Shown here in pieces: positions 25,622 through 34,869 of a stretch of 64,000 bases of DNA. The first letter of the stretch is position 1; each line of letters opens with the position of its first letter. Both the position numbers and the translations under genes were made by a program. A model generated the notes under the pieces. The model ran no database searches and was not told where the DNA came from. It was given only the letters and a program-made list of their open reading frames with translations. Source of the stretch: Argopecten irradians (taxonomy: Eukaryota; Mollusca; Bivalvia; Pectinida; Pectinidae); the NCBI RefSeq assembly GCF_041381155.1, contig NC_091147.1, forward strand, positions 34,056,909-34,120,908, read 5' to 3'.

Positions 25622-26376
25622 TTTCGCGGTTTAGTATACAGGCCACCTTAAGCTTCAAGGGCATTAACTTTCGCGGTTCAGTATACAGGACACCTTCACG
25701 GACATTAACTTTCGCGGTTCAGTATACAGGACACCTTCTCGGAGATTAACTTTCGTGGTTTATTATACAGGACACCTTCGATAATTCAGGGACATTAACT
25801 TTCGCGGTTTAGCTTACAGGACACTTCACGGACATTAACTTTCGCGGTTTAGTAAACAGGACACCTTCACGGACATTAACTTTCGCGGTTTAGTATACAA
25901 GACACCTTCAAGGACAAAACCTTTCGCGGTTTAGTATACAGGACACCTTCACGGACATTAACTTTCGCGGTTTAGTATACAGGACACCTTCACGGACATT
26001 AACTTTCGCGGTTTAGTATACAGGACACCTTCACGGACATTAACTTTCGCGGTTTAGTATACAGGACACCTTCACGGACATTAACTTTCGCGGTTTAGTA
26101 TACAGGACACCTTCACGGACATTAACTTTCGCGGTTTAGTATACAGGACACCTTCACGGACATTAACTTTCGCGGTTTAGTATACAGGACACCTTCGATA
26201 ATTCAGGGACATTAACTTTCGCGGTTTAGTATACGGGACACCTTCGATAATTCAGGGACATTAACTTTCGCGGTTTAGTATACAGGACACCTTCACGGAC
26301 ATTAACTTTCGCGGTTTAGTATACAAGACACCTTCACGGAAATTAACTTTCGCGATTCATTAACTTTCGCGGTTCA
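25622..26376. repeat. 41-bp minisatellite, about 18 copies
   Basis: The unit is ACATTAACTTTCGCGGTTTA followed by GTATACAGGACACCTTCACGG, 41 bp. The central units (25930-26190) are identical by eye. At three places the CACGG tail is replaced by CGATAATTCAGGG, giving a longer variant unit. The array breaks down at the right into shorter TTAACTTTCGCG repeats. Confidence 0.9.
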
Positions 26377-27329
26377 TTGATCCCTATGATTCCTTTGCTC
26401 TTTTGTTCTTTGATATGTAAATGAAGTTCTGGAAATATGGCTGGCGTTTAGCATCTGCAAATTTCAGAAGAAAATGGGAATATAACAAAAATATATCACC
26501 TGCGAAATAATGTTATACGGTATTTGGGACGGCCAAAAGCTAACCGTAGATCATTTTTGACTGATACCATATGTAAACGTATGGATTCCGCGCCGGTATA
26601 TCTATGTATGCTTGGATCGTCTTCCGGTTTTATATTAAGAAAACAATATGTGACTATATTTCATAGATTTCCATAAATTACAGCTGATGATAGTTTGAAC
26701 AAAGTTCAACATAACTGATAAAGTTAACAATGTTGATAGATGTATAATCGGTAATAAATATGTAACGTTGCTTGTAAAGCAATAGTGGTGGGAACTGAAT
26801 ACATTTTCAGCTTTTCAGGTAATTTTCTGATAATCGCTGACAAATGGCAGAAATAAGATATGACATTTTCTTTGCGGAAAAAGAAATGAATTATTAGATT
26901 TAAAAGTAGTTGTTTCTAATTTTTTGACAAGACGTGACATGTTATAGCATTGGTTATGTCACATTTGTATGGTATGAATATCCGAGCCTTGTCTAGTATT
27001 GTTTTTTTTTTTTTTTTTTTTTTTTGCTTTTGTTTACAGTATGTAGCATGGAACATTTCGTGCAGCATCATTTTTATTTAGCTTTCTTAATATGTCCACA
27101 GTATGTATCTATTATATATGTTTTTGTTTTGTAACTGCATGCTGTGTGTGTTTTCTTTGCCAAAGGATTGCATTATATATATAACAAACTATCAAAACTC
27201 AAATATGATAGCTGAATAAGTTCAAAACTTTTACATTGTCTACAAGAACCATCAAATGTTATGTTTCTCTGTGCAGACATTTTATCTTTGTGTTTTTATT
27301 TGTTGTCTTTTTATAACAAAAATGACTAG
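26377..27329. other. Intergenic, no gene seen
   Basis: No supported gene. Contains a 24-T tract at 27002-27025. Confidence 0.45.
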
Positions 27330-27333
27330 TTAA

Positions 27334-27733
27334 AGGGCCACTACCTTTCCGAAACGGCTTTTAATTTTTAAAATAGGAATGTAAAACGAGATCAATAATT
27401 TTGTAGAGTCGCAGAAGTTATTAACTATACGTTTACTAGCACACTTATCATCACCTTCAGAACTGTTTAATTAGAATAAATAAAATGTTAATTTTCATAA
27501 CGCGGGTCGTTTTATGTTTCCCGCCGTCGTCCTAAATGCCGCGCGGTAGTTGACTATCACTGCGCCAGACGGCAAAACAGCGAAATGAATCTCCACTGTT
27601 ATCGTACATAAGACAGGAAATCTTGCATATGTTTGGTGTTGTAACCTCATCTTAAGCCATCGATATATATTTTCTTTTGTTATTAATATTTTTAAGAAAC
27701 CTTTAAATTTTGCTCCGGAAAGGTAGTGGGCCT
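27334..27733. mobile_element. TTAA-flanked MITE, family D
   Basis: The left end AGGGCCACTACCTTTCCG and right end CGGAAAGGTAGTGGGCCT are inverted repeats with one extra base. TTAA lies outside each end (27330-27333 and 27734-27737). The element is 400 bp and non-coding; the open frame 27495-27860 spans its boundary. A diverged fragment is at about 23980-24110. Confidence 0.8.
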
Positions 27734-27832
27734 TTAAATGTGTATAAGTTAAAACAGTGGTTGTCATATTTTTGACATGCATTGATGTGTAACATACATT
27801 GGGTGTTCTAACATATCTATCATGGTGCGCTA

Positions 27833-28149
27833 TACTCGATACCCTAAGGGTTCCGTTCATTTACGATCTCTACACCCCTAGATTATCTCATAGTAAACTG
27901 CAGCCAACAGAATAGAACAGGTAATTAAGTCCTTTGATGCACTTCAAAAGAGCCGTATAACGGAGCACGATGGTTGACTGTGTGGTTTTGATGTTGGGCG
28001 TTGCCCTCTCTGTAGTCTTCAAAGAAAATCTTTGTAGGCCTGTGATTAATTCAACTGTTTTCGGCTGAGCTGCCTCCGATTTTACTTTGAGATAGTCCAG
28101 GGATGTAGAGATCGTAAGTGATCGGAACCCCTGGAGAATCGAGGATGAT
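27833..28149. mobile_element. Family E TIR element, copy 1
   Basis: The left end is ACTCGATACCCTAAGGGTTC and the right end contains GGAACCCCTGGAGAATCGAG. The interior has TTAAGTCCTTTGATGCACTT and TTGACTGTGTGGTTTTGATG. It matches copies at 53955-54253 and 63101-63375 in the same orientation. The right end lies 26 bp upstream of a TATAAAAG box. Confidence 0.75.
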
Positions 28150-28175
28150 CCAATTGCACGCTACACACCAATGCA

Positions 28176-28183
28176 TATAAAAG
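28176..28183 (+). promoter_or_regulatory. Candidate TATA box
   Basis: TATAAAAG, a strong match to the metazoan TATA consensus. It is followed about 30 bp later by CTCAATTATC and a GTAAGT donor at 28229. It is the only place in this part of the window where a TATA box, donor, acceptor and short open frame occur in order. Confidence 0.4.
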
Positions 28184-28204
28184 TATGCCAATCTCAGTGC
28201 TCAA

Positions 28205-28228
28205 TTATCTACACTTTGCTGGAGAGAA
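28205..28228 (+). other. Candidate short 5' leader exon
   Basis: The interval between the expected start site (about 30 bp after the TATA box) and a strong donor (GAGAGAA|GTAAGT at 28229). No ATG lies in it, so it would be non-coding. Supported only by context. Confidence 0.3.
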
Positions 28229-28300
28229 GTAAGTAGCATATGAGCAAACAAACAACTTGGAATCCAATTAAATCTACTAAAACAGTAAATTGACTATTCT

Positions 28301-28660
28301 GTATTTGCATATTCCAGAGTTATCTGCCCTTGCGGGTATTCTACATTTGCATATTACAGAGTTATCGGTCCTGGAGGGTAGGTATTGATTATGACGTCAT
28401 ATGTTTGCGAGCCTTACGTCATATTTTTCGGAGAAAACTACGTGAATTGCGCTCACAAAACAATGACGTTACAATCGATACCTACCCGTAAGGGAGCCAA
28501 CTCTGTATTATGCAAAGACGGACTATATTGATTGTGACGTACTGAGCTAAGAGTGTGACGTCATATTTTTTAAAGTAAAAGATTTTAGTCTTGCTCACAA
28601 AACAATGTCGTCAAAAAGAAACTACCCACAAGGGAGGTTACTCTGTAATATGCAATGACA
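28301..28660. mobile_element. CRE-bearing MITE, compound copy 2
   Basis: The left terminus TTTGCATATTCCAGAGTTAT is present twice (from 28301 and 28344). A complete palindromic copy then runs to about 28520, followed by a further half copy ending ACTCTGTAATATGCAATG (28656). Two perfect TGACGTCA octamers occur (about 28393 and 28557). If the small gene here is real, this compound sits in its intron. Confidence 0.7.
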
Positions 28661-28718
28661 AAATAAAAGCTAATAATCAGGACCTGCATGTAACATTAAT
28701 TTTTCTTTAATACAACAG

Positions 28719-28848
28719 ATGTCTGACTGAAGATGATATGCCTTCTGTATGCCATCTGGAGGACCCTGCACCTGCAAAATGCTGTAAGAAGCTGAATTGT
28801 CCCCTCGAATATGTGATGAAATACCCACCTGGTTATACCGAACCGTAA
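28719..28848 (+). CDS. Candidate Cys-rich small peptide exon
   Basis: A 3' splice site (TTTCTTTAATACAACAG) ends at 28718 and is followed by an open frame of 42 codons from 28720 to a TAA at 28846-28848. In that frame an ATG at 28738 would give a 36-residue product with cysteines at codons 5, 15, 16 and 21 of the ATG-started form, rich in Pro, Lys and Glu. Read from the exon start, a fifth Cys is the first residue. Two readings fit: a complete tiny protein behind a TATA promoter and non-coding leader exon, or the last exon of a longer secreted Cys-rich protein whose earlier exons I did not find. No signal peptide is visible, and no family is recognised. An ATG at 28719 in another frame would be a three-codon upstream ORF. 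No AATAAA was seen soon after the stop. Confidence 0.35.
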
Positions 28849-28928
28849 TGCTTTAAAAAGCAGAACATACTACACTGGGCTTCTTATTTTCATATATATT
28901 TTTTATTTTATTGGTTTTTTTTTCTTCA

Positions 28929-28952
28929 TTTTTTTTTTTTTTTTTTTTTTTT
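28929..28952. repeat. Poly(T) tract, 24 T
   Basis: Uninterrupted T run preceded by a T-rich stretch. Confidence 0.85.
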
Positions 28953-29235
28953 GCATTTAACATATTTACAGTTACTTATGACATAAAACAATTATGACAG
29001 GATATATTGATTGCATTTATGTCACAGAAAAAAACCAACAGCGACAAAACAAAAGCATAACAAAACACATAACATAGCATTCTGAGGAAGTGTGAATTAA
29101 AACAATCATTTGATATATTTTGGTGATGGCGAATTACTATATTTGATTAGATTAGTTTTATAAACTTTTCGAATATTTTTGAAAAAAAAATCAAGAGTTT
29201 TGTATGGTTATAGATAATTGTATATAATTCATTTT

Positions 29236-29580
29236 TGCTTGTTACTAGCATTTTCATTGGCTTAAAAATTTACTTTATCAGCCCATAAAGGAAAAAATGG
29301 CGTCGCCGTTTGTAACGTCGCTTCTGATTGGCTGAGATGACGGCGTAATAATTTCATAGACAAAAGAGTCCCAAAATGAATTTTAAATGTTGAAGAGATT
29401 ATCTTTAGTAAATTGAATTATAAGGATTAATTTGAATAGATTTTTTTATGTTATGGAGATATAACACAAAAATCTGAGTGTACTCTCATCATAAACCGCT
29501 TCGCGGTTTATTTAGAGTACACTCAGATTTTTGTGTTATATCTCCATAACATAAAAAATCTATTCAAGTTAATCCTTAAA
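29236..29580 (+). mobile_element. Hairpin-ended element, family H, copy 1
   Basis: The left part carries CTTGTTACTAGCATTTTCAT, TGGCGTCGCCGTTTGTAACG and CTTCTGATTGGCTGAGATGA. The right end is a very long, nearly perfect hairpin (29421-29579). Its arms contain GATATAACACAAAAATCTGA and TCAGATTTTTGTGTTATATC, capped by ATAAACCGCTTCGCGGTTTAT. Copies lie at 47330-47660 (same strand) and 59615-59962 (opposite strand). No termini other than the hairpin are evident. Confidence 0.8.
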
Positions 29581-30110
29581 TAATTGTATATGTATGTATA
29601 TGATTGTACATGTATTATAAACAAATAATAGTTATAATAATAATGGTAAGGGGAGGTAACCCAGATTGATTTTACTCCGCAGCCATACAGGATTTTTGAA
29701 TTGTCTGTTTATCAATATGTTCACACGATGACACGGCAGCACTTGGAACAGATAACAATTTTGTAAGCCCAATTGTTTTTGAGGCAATTTAATTCCACGT
29801 TTTGAACATTACATGTAACAATGAAAATGTCCTGCTTTGCATTTGATTGATTTGGTTATTTTTGTTTGCTTGTTTTTTGTGACATTTTTTTTCGCGAATT
29901 CTAAATCGTCCGCAAAAAACAATCAAATAGTTCTGTAGATCTATATTGAGTTATAATATATATCGATTTATTTTAATCAAATTGATGACAACTGTAGTAT
30001 TAACGGCCAGCTAATAATATTTCCGACTCCATAATAAAAATATTAAACACGTTATACATTTACTTTCCAATTCTTTAAAATGAAAAGGTAAAGGTAGACG
30101 GCCATTAATC
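29581..30110. other. Spacer before minisatellite, no gene seen
   Basis: AT-rich, with TGTATATG repeats around 29586-29610. No coding feature. Confidence 0.4.
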
Positions 30111-30765
30111 AGAGTTCCATATATCGTAATTGTCGGAAGGTCTGTAAACTGACCAGAGTTCCATATATCGTAATTGTCGGAAGGTCTGTAAACTGACCAA
30201 AGTTCCATATATCGTAATTGTCGGAAGGTCTGTAAATTGACCAGAGTTCCATATATCGTAATTGTCGCAAGGTCTGTAAATTGACCAGAGTTCCATATAT
30301 CGTAATTGTCGGAAGGTCTGTAAACTGACCAAAGTTCCATATATCGTAATTGTCGGAAGGTCTGTAAATTGACCAGAGTTCCATATATCGTAATTGTCGG
30401 AAGGTCTGTAAACTGACCAGAGTTCCATATATCGTAATTGTCGGAAGGTCTGTAAACTGACCAAAGTTCCATATATCGTAATTGTCGGAAGGTCTGTAAA
30501 TTGACCAGAGTTCCATATATCGTAATTGTCGGAAGGTCTGTAAATTGACCAGAGTTCCATATATCGTAATTGTCGGAAGGTCTGTAAATTGACCAGAGTT
30601 CCATATATCGTAATTGTCGGAAGGTCTGTAAACTGACCAAAGTTCCATATATCGTAATTGTCGGAAGGTCTGTAAATTGACCAAAGTTCCATATATCGTA
30701 ATTGTCGGAAGGTCTGTAAATTGACCAGAGTTCCATATATCGTAATTGTCGGAAGGTCTGTAAAT
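30111..30765. repeat. 44-bp minisatellite, 15 copies
   Basis: The unit is AGAGTTCCATATATCGTAAT followed by TGTCGGAAGGTCTGTAAACTGACC, 44 bp, with only three common variable positions (AGAG/AAAG, AAACTG/AAATTG, one GTCGC). Because 44 is not a multiple of three and the minus strand has no stop in the unit, all three minus-strand frames are open across the array. Each encodes the same 44-residue cycle from a different start. I see no start context, splice site or codon-type variation that would make it a gene. Confidence 0.9.
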
Positions 30766-31118
30766 CAACCGTTGAAAATAGGTTAGCTGACCTGTGAAGA
30801 CCTGATTAATAGATTAATAAGATATATATATAAAGGAAGCAATTGCAGTCAGTAGGACCGTATGTTGGGCGTTTGAGTCAGATTTAGTATCCAAAGCAGA
30901 TGGAATTGTACAAGAGTGACGTCGTCAAATCAATAAAAACATTACAATTAAAAATTGAAAAAAAATTGTTGAACATTTACGAGATATTCACATGGAAACT
31001 TTCATTTATATATTCAGTTTCTATCACATGTCGTTTTCTTCAACGTTTTGTTGCATCCATCAACACTCTCTACGGATCTGTTCCAGGTTAAGTTATATTA
31101 CCCCTAATGAATCAATGG

Positions 31119-31124
31119 TTTATT
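31119..31124 (-). terminator. Poly(A) signal for Mab-21-like gene
   Basis: AATAAA on the minus strand, about 200 bp after the TGA of the Mab-21-like frame and just beyond the partial self-copy. It is the first AATAAA seen downstream on that strand. Confidence 0.5.
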
Positions 31125-31130
31125 TAGATG

Positions 31131-31320
31131 CCAGAGATTGGCGGATGATATATATGACAGCCACTCTGTACAATCTTGTCGACCAATGTCTGTTTTGCCC
31201 AACCAAACAGACGCGTACGAGTAATCCATTCCTTAGCCTCTTTTAGGCAAATGTGACATGAAAAGCAGTTAACAATATCATGTTCTCCATATGTACAGCT
31301 CAGTCCATTGGACTCATGTT
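31131..31320 (-). pseudogene. Partial copy of Mab-21-like interior
   Basis: On the minus strand this stretch encodes about 60 residues matching residues about 152-212 of the neighbouring 669-residue protein. Shared blocks include CFSCHI, EWxTRTRL, GW and LVDKIVQ. The DNA also aligns base by base with 32690-32875, roughly four bases in five by eye. It begins exactly after the TGA of the full gene, in a different frame from it, on the same strand, and lies upstream of the AATAAA. It would therefore be transcribed as 3' UTR. It lacks both ends of the domain and cannot be a functional Mab-21 protein. It is a relic of a tandem duplicate, or a local sequence copy. Confidence 0.8.
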
Positions 31321-33330
31321 TCAGATCTGTCGTGTGAAATAAGAATACATACATAGACACACTATGGCTATTCTCCTCATTACTGGGTTAAATTCAGAAA
31401 AGCGACCCTTCCAGTAAGCGTTGATAGCCCCTTGGAAGTCCCCAAGAGTTTGGTAGCAAATCCCAACGAGTGTATAGACTATCCAGAACGTTTCTCCTTC
31501 CAGTTCCTTGTCATGCTGGACATGTATCAGATGATGCAATGCCTCATCACGTCTTCTGTTGTCTCCAAGTTTATGGCAGCACAGGAATACCAGGAACAGG
31601 ACGTACGGTAGAGGTGGGATGAATAGGACTCCAAGATCAAACACTTCTAAGCAAATATGAGGGAGATACATACCATTGACATGAAGTTCAATGCCATTTG
31701 TGTATAGTTTCCGAAGTCTCTCTAATGTACAAAGACGGTGGAACTGATGTTTGTACAGTATTTTTAGCTCTTGATGAATACCAAAGTTTTCACTGGACCA
31801 GGACGCGAGGATTATAACTTGTCGGCTTAATTCGAGACATTTACTGAAGTTTCCTGTCAGAAAATGAAGAGTTGCTAAGTGCAATGCTCCTGTGCCCATT
31901 GAAGCATCTGGAGCCATCAAGTACGTATGTTTCTTTATTCTTTGGTATCTGGCCTTGTTCCCAGACGCAGCCTCATCGGCGAGTTCAATTGATATCAATG
32001 TTGATGCTATATGTCTGGTTTTCATCATAAAGAAGCAATATGTAAGCACTTCTTCAAAATCCGACTTCGATTCGTTAAGTAAGTTAAACGACTTGTTGGT
32101 GAACATGAACTGACTTAAAGTTGTCATTGAAAGAAACGCCAGAAGTGTTTTGTCGTATTCCATCACCGATTCTTGAACAGTCCATTGGGGGCGAAGGTCA
32201 GCCAGTACAGTGATGTCGCACAACTCCTCCCATATTGTAGGTTTGTAGAAGTTTCCTACTGAAAGACACATCCATTTCATTTGTCGATAGTTACCTAGAA
32301 TGTCTAGTAGTATTTGTTGATGTATTCCATGAATTTTTCTCTGAAACAAGTTGTTTGATGGAATGAAGTAATTAGGACAGAATCCGATCTTAACCCAAGC
32401 CATTAAAATGTTGAAACAAAACCAGAAACAGTAGAAGAGGTTTTTGTCTTGCCACAACATTTCGCTAGAGTTTTCTATGGCATGGAACATGGTTGTCTTT
32501 AGGAAGTAGGAACACAAGATGTCGTCATCCCCAATGGTTTGTTTCAGAGTATCTTTAATTTGATACAGGAAATATTTCAAAAGTGTGTATACTTTGACTT
32601 GGAGGTGACTGAAAGAATGAACTAAAGATCTTTCTGCAGTTGCAAAAGAGATTCTCCATTGCAGAAATGTATCATCCGAACACTTGTCACCAACTGGGAC
32701 AAGATGGCAGCCACCCTGTACAATCTTATCAACCAGTGACTGTTGTGGCCAACCATACAAACGCGTACGAGTAACCCATTCGTTAGCCTCTTTTGGCCAA
32801 ATGTGACACGAAAAGCAGTCAACAACATCTTGTCCCTTAAATGTACTGCTCGGTCCATTAGACTCACACTTCCAGCCCATCATCTTCTTAAATGTCTTGA
32901 CAATTTCCTCTCTGTATATATCGCTGGAGATGAACAATGAGTTCCCAACTCTTACGAGTGAATCAGCAAATTGTTTGTATAAACTTTGTCTAAGCTGACC
33001 TACCTCTAAGTGAACATAGCCTGGGCAGCAATTTGCTTCCTTCATGTACAGTATGGTTTTGTGTGTCAGATGTGGAGGAATACGCTGATCAGGGTACATT
33101 ACTGCTACGGACTTCCGTATACGCATTATGTCTATATCCGAGCCTCTCTGAGAACATCCTTCAGAAAAGCTTCCGGTGAAAATGCTGTCGACCGAACCAC
33201 CTTCATTCAGTTTCTCTGTAATCAAAATTCCTTTCCTGTGGTTTATGATAATCTCCTCTGGCCCAGTAAACCTCCTCTCCAGGTAGGTGGAAAGGAGTAA
33301 AGACTTCTGTTCATTCGACGCTGAATCCAT
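31321..33330 (-). CDS. Mab-21/cGAS-like nucleotidyltransferase-fold protein
   Basis: A single open frame of 669 codons starting ATG at 33330 and ending TGA at 31321-31323. The N-terminal half carries the nucleotidyltransferase signature of the Mab-21/cGAS/OAS superfamily: FTGSFSEGC at residues 51-59, then RGSDIDIM at 62-69. The Gly-Ser and two acidic metal ligands (Asp65, Asp67) are kept. Residues about 225-335 resemble the Mab-21 C-terminal helical region (SHLQVKVYTLLK, FLKTTMFHAIE, CPNYFIPSNNLF). The last 120 residues look like TPR-type helices (TLVGICYQTLGDFQGAINAY). In animals such proteins include cGAS-like receptors that make cyclic dinucleotides on sensing nucleic acid, and Mab-21 proteins with no known enzymatic role. 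I cannot identify the third catalytic acid with confidence, so activity is open. The gene is intronless over the coding region, as is common for the large bivalve expansions of this family. Confidence 0.85.
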   Translation of the reverse strand: MDSASNEQKSLLLSTYLERRFTGPEEIIINHRKGILITEKLNEGGSVDSIFTGSFSEGCSQRGSDIDIMRIRKSVAVMYPDQRIPPHLTHKTILYMKEANCCPGYVHLEVGQLRQSLYKQFADSLVRVGNSLFISSDIYREEIVKTFKKMMGWKCESNGPSSTFKGQDVVDCFSCHIWPKEANEWVTRTRLYGWPQQSLVDKIVQGGCHLVPVGDKCSDDTFLQWRISFATAERSLVHSFSHLQVKVYTLLKYFLYQIKDTLKQTIGDDDILCSYFLKTTMFHAIENSSEMLWQDKNLFYCFWFCFNILMAWVKIGFCPNYFIPSNNLFQRKIHGIHQQILLDILGNYRQMKWMCLSVGNFYKPTIWEELCDITVLADLRPQWTVQESVMEYDKTLLAFLSMTTLSQFMFTNKSFNLLNESKSDFEEVLTYCFFMMKTRHIASTLISIELADEAASGNKARYQRIKKHTYLMAPDASMGTGALHLATLHFLTGNFSKCLELSRQVIILASWSSENFGIHQELKILYKHQFHRLCTLERLRKLYTNGIELHVNGMYLPHICLEVFDLGVLFIPPLPYVLFLVFLCCHKLGDNRRRDEALHHLIHVQHDKELEGETFWIVYTLVGICYQTLGDFQGAINAYWKGRFSEFNPVMRRIAIVCLCMYSYFTRQI

Positions 33331-33888
33331 TACGTTTGCCAGATTATCTTGTAAATTGAAATCAAACCTTATTATTTACAGAATTTTGGTGTTTTGATCA
33401 AATATTGTTTTGCATTATCTTCGTGCTATATAATTTATTCTGTGATATAACTTTCAGAACCAGTATTGACCAATCGCAAGGCAATATATAGCCACGCCTC
33501 GTGCTCGCAAACGGACATGTACCTATTTAATGTCGAAACAAACGTTGAAGCGTATGTATTACAAAATGCGATGAAATATACGTTAGCTGACCAGTTTGAT
33601 TGACAGCTGGCGATTACAACTGTCACTATCCGAATTCGGTAATTATAATCATTTAGGTAAAAGATAACTCGATTCTGATATCCAATTTGATTGATTTTAA
33701 TATTCACTATCGACAGTATTATCCATCTACATAAAACGCATTACTGACATTATTATCAATTTTTACATAACGCACGGCTGGCATCCAATTTTATCCATTT
33801 ACATTTTAATCTTGCTTGAAAAAGAAAAAGAGTACCTACAGAAATTTGGAATTCCATTGGTTTAGATCGAATCATATGAATTGACTTC
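33331..33888. other. Upstream region of Mab-21-like gene
   Basis: AT-rich sequence directly 5' of the minus-strand gene, where its promoter should lie. No TATA box in a convincing position was found. No other gene. Confidence 0.4.
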
Positions 33889-34856
33889 AAATAGATAGAT
33901 TTTTTATGTTATAACACTATAATCGTCACTACTTACACTCTGATTTTTATTTATTTTATTTATAACACTATAATCATCACTACTTCCACTCTGATTTTTG
34001 TGTTATAACACTATAATCGTCACTACTTACATTCTGATTTTTATGTTATAACACTATAATCATCACTACTTACATTCTGATTTTTATGTTATAACACACT
34101 ATAATCATCACTACTTCCACTCTGATTTTTGTGTTATAACACTATAATCATCACTACTTACACTCTGATTTTTATGTTATAACACTATAATCGTCACTAC
34201 TTACACTCTGATTTTTATGTTATAACACTATAATCATCACTACTTCCACTCTGATTTTTGTGTTATAACACTATAATCGTCACTACTTACACTCTGATTT
34301 TTATGTTATAACACTATAATCATATAATCATCACTACTTCCACTCTGATTTTTTGTGTTATAACACTGTACATCGTCACTACTTTACACTATAATCGTCA
34401 CTACTTACACTCTGATTTTTATGTTATAACACTATAATCATCACTACTTCCACTCTGATTTTTGTGTTATAACACTATAATCGTCACTACTTACACTCTG
34501 ATTTTTATGTTATAACACTATAATCATCACTACTTACACTCTGATTTTTATGTTATAACACTATAATCATCACTACTTACACTCTGATTTTTGTGTTATA
34601 ACACTATAATCATCACTACTTCCACTCTGATTTTTGTGTTATAACACTGATTTTTATGTTATAACACTATAATCATCACTACTTCCACTCTGATTTTTGT
34701 GTTATAACACTATAATCATCACTACTTCCACTCTGATTTTTGTGTTATAACACTATAATCATCACGACTTCCACTCTGATTTTTGTGTTATAACACTATA
34801 ATCATCACTACTTACATTCTGATTTTTGTGTTATAACACTATAATCGTCGCTACTT
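33889..34856. repeat. 43-bp minisatellite, about 22 copies
   Basis: The unit is ATAATCATCACTACTTCCAC followed by TCTGATTTTTGTGTTATAACACT, 43 bp. Two variants, one with TCGTCACTACTTAC and TTTTTAT, the other with TCATCACTACTTCC and TTTTTGT, alternate in parts of the array and give an 86-bp dimeric pattern. The left edge AGATTTTTTATGTTATAACA and the CTCTGATTTTTGTGTTATAA half of the unit resemble the hairpin arms of family H elements. Confidence 0.9.
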
Positions 34857-34869
34857 TTACCATTCAATA

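Noticed and set aside
27495..27860. 121-codon minus-strand open frame
   Set aside because: It spans the family D MITE and its flank, with no recognisable domain.
30011..30768. Long minus-strand open frames of 195-241 codons with a repeating WSIYRPSDNYDIW pattern
   Set aside because: They are the three translations of one 44-bp minisatellite without stops, with no initiation, splice or codon-level evidence.
31892..33300. Plus-strand open frames opposite the Mab-21-like gene
   Set aside because: Antisense shadows of a well-supported coding frame.
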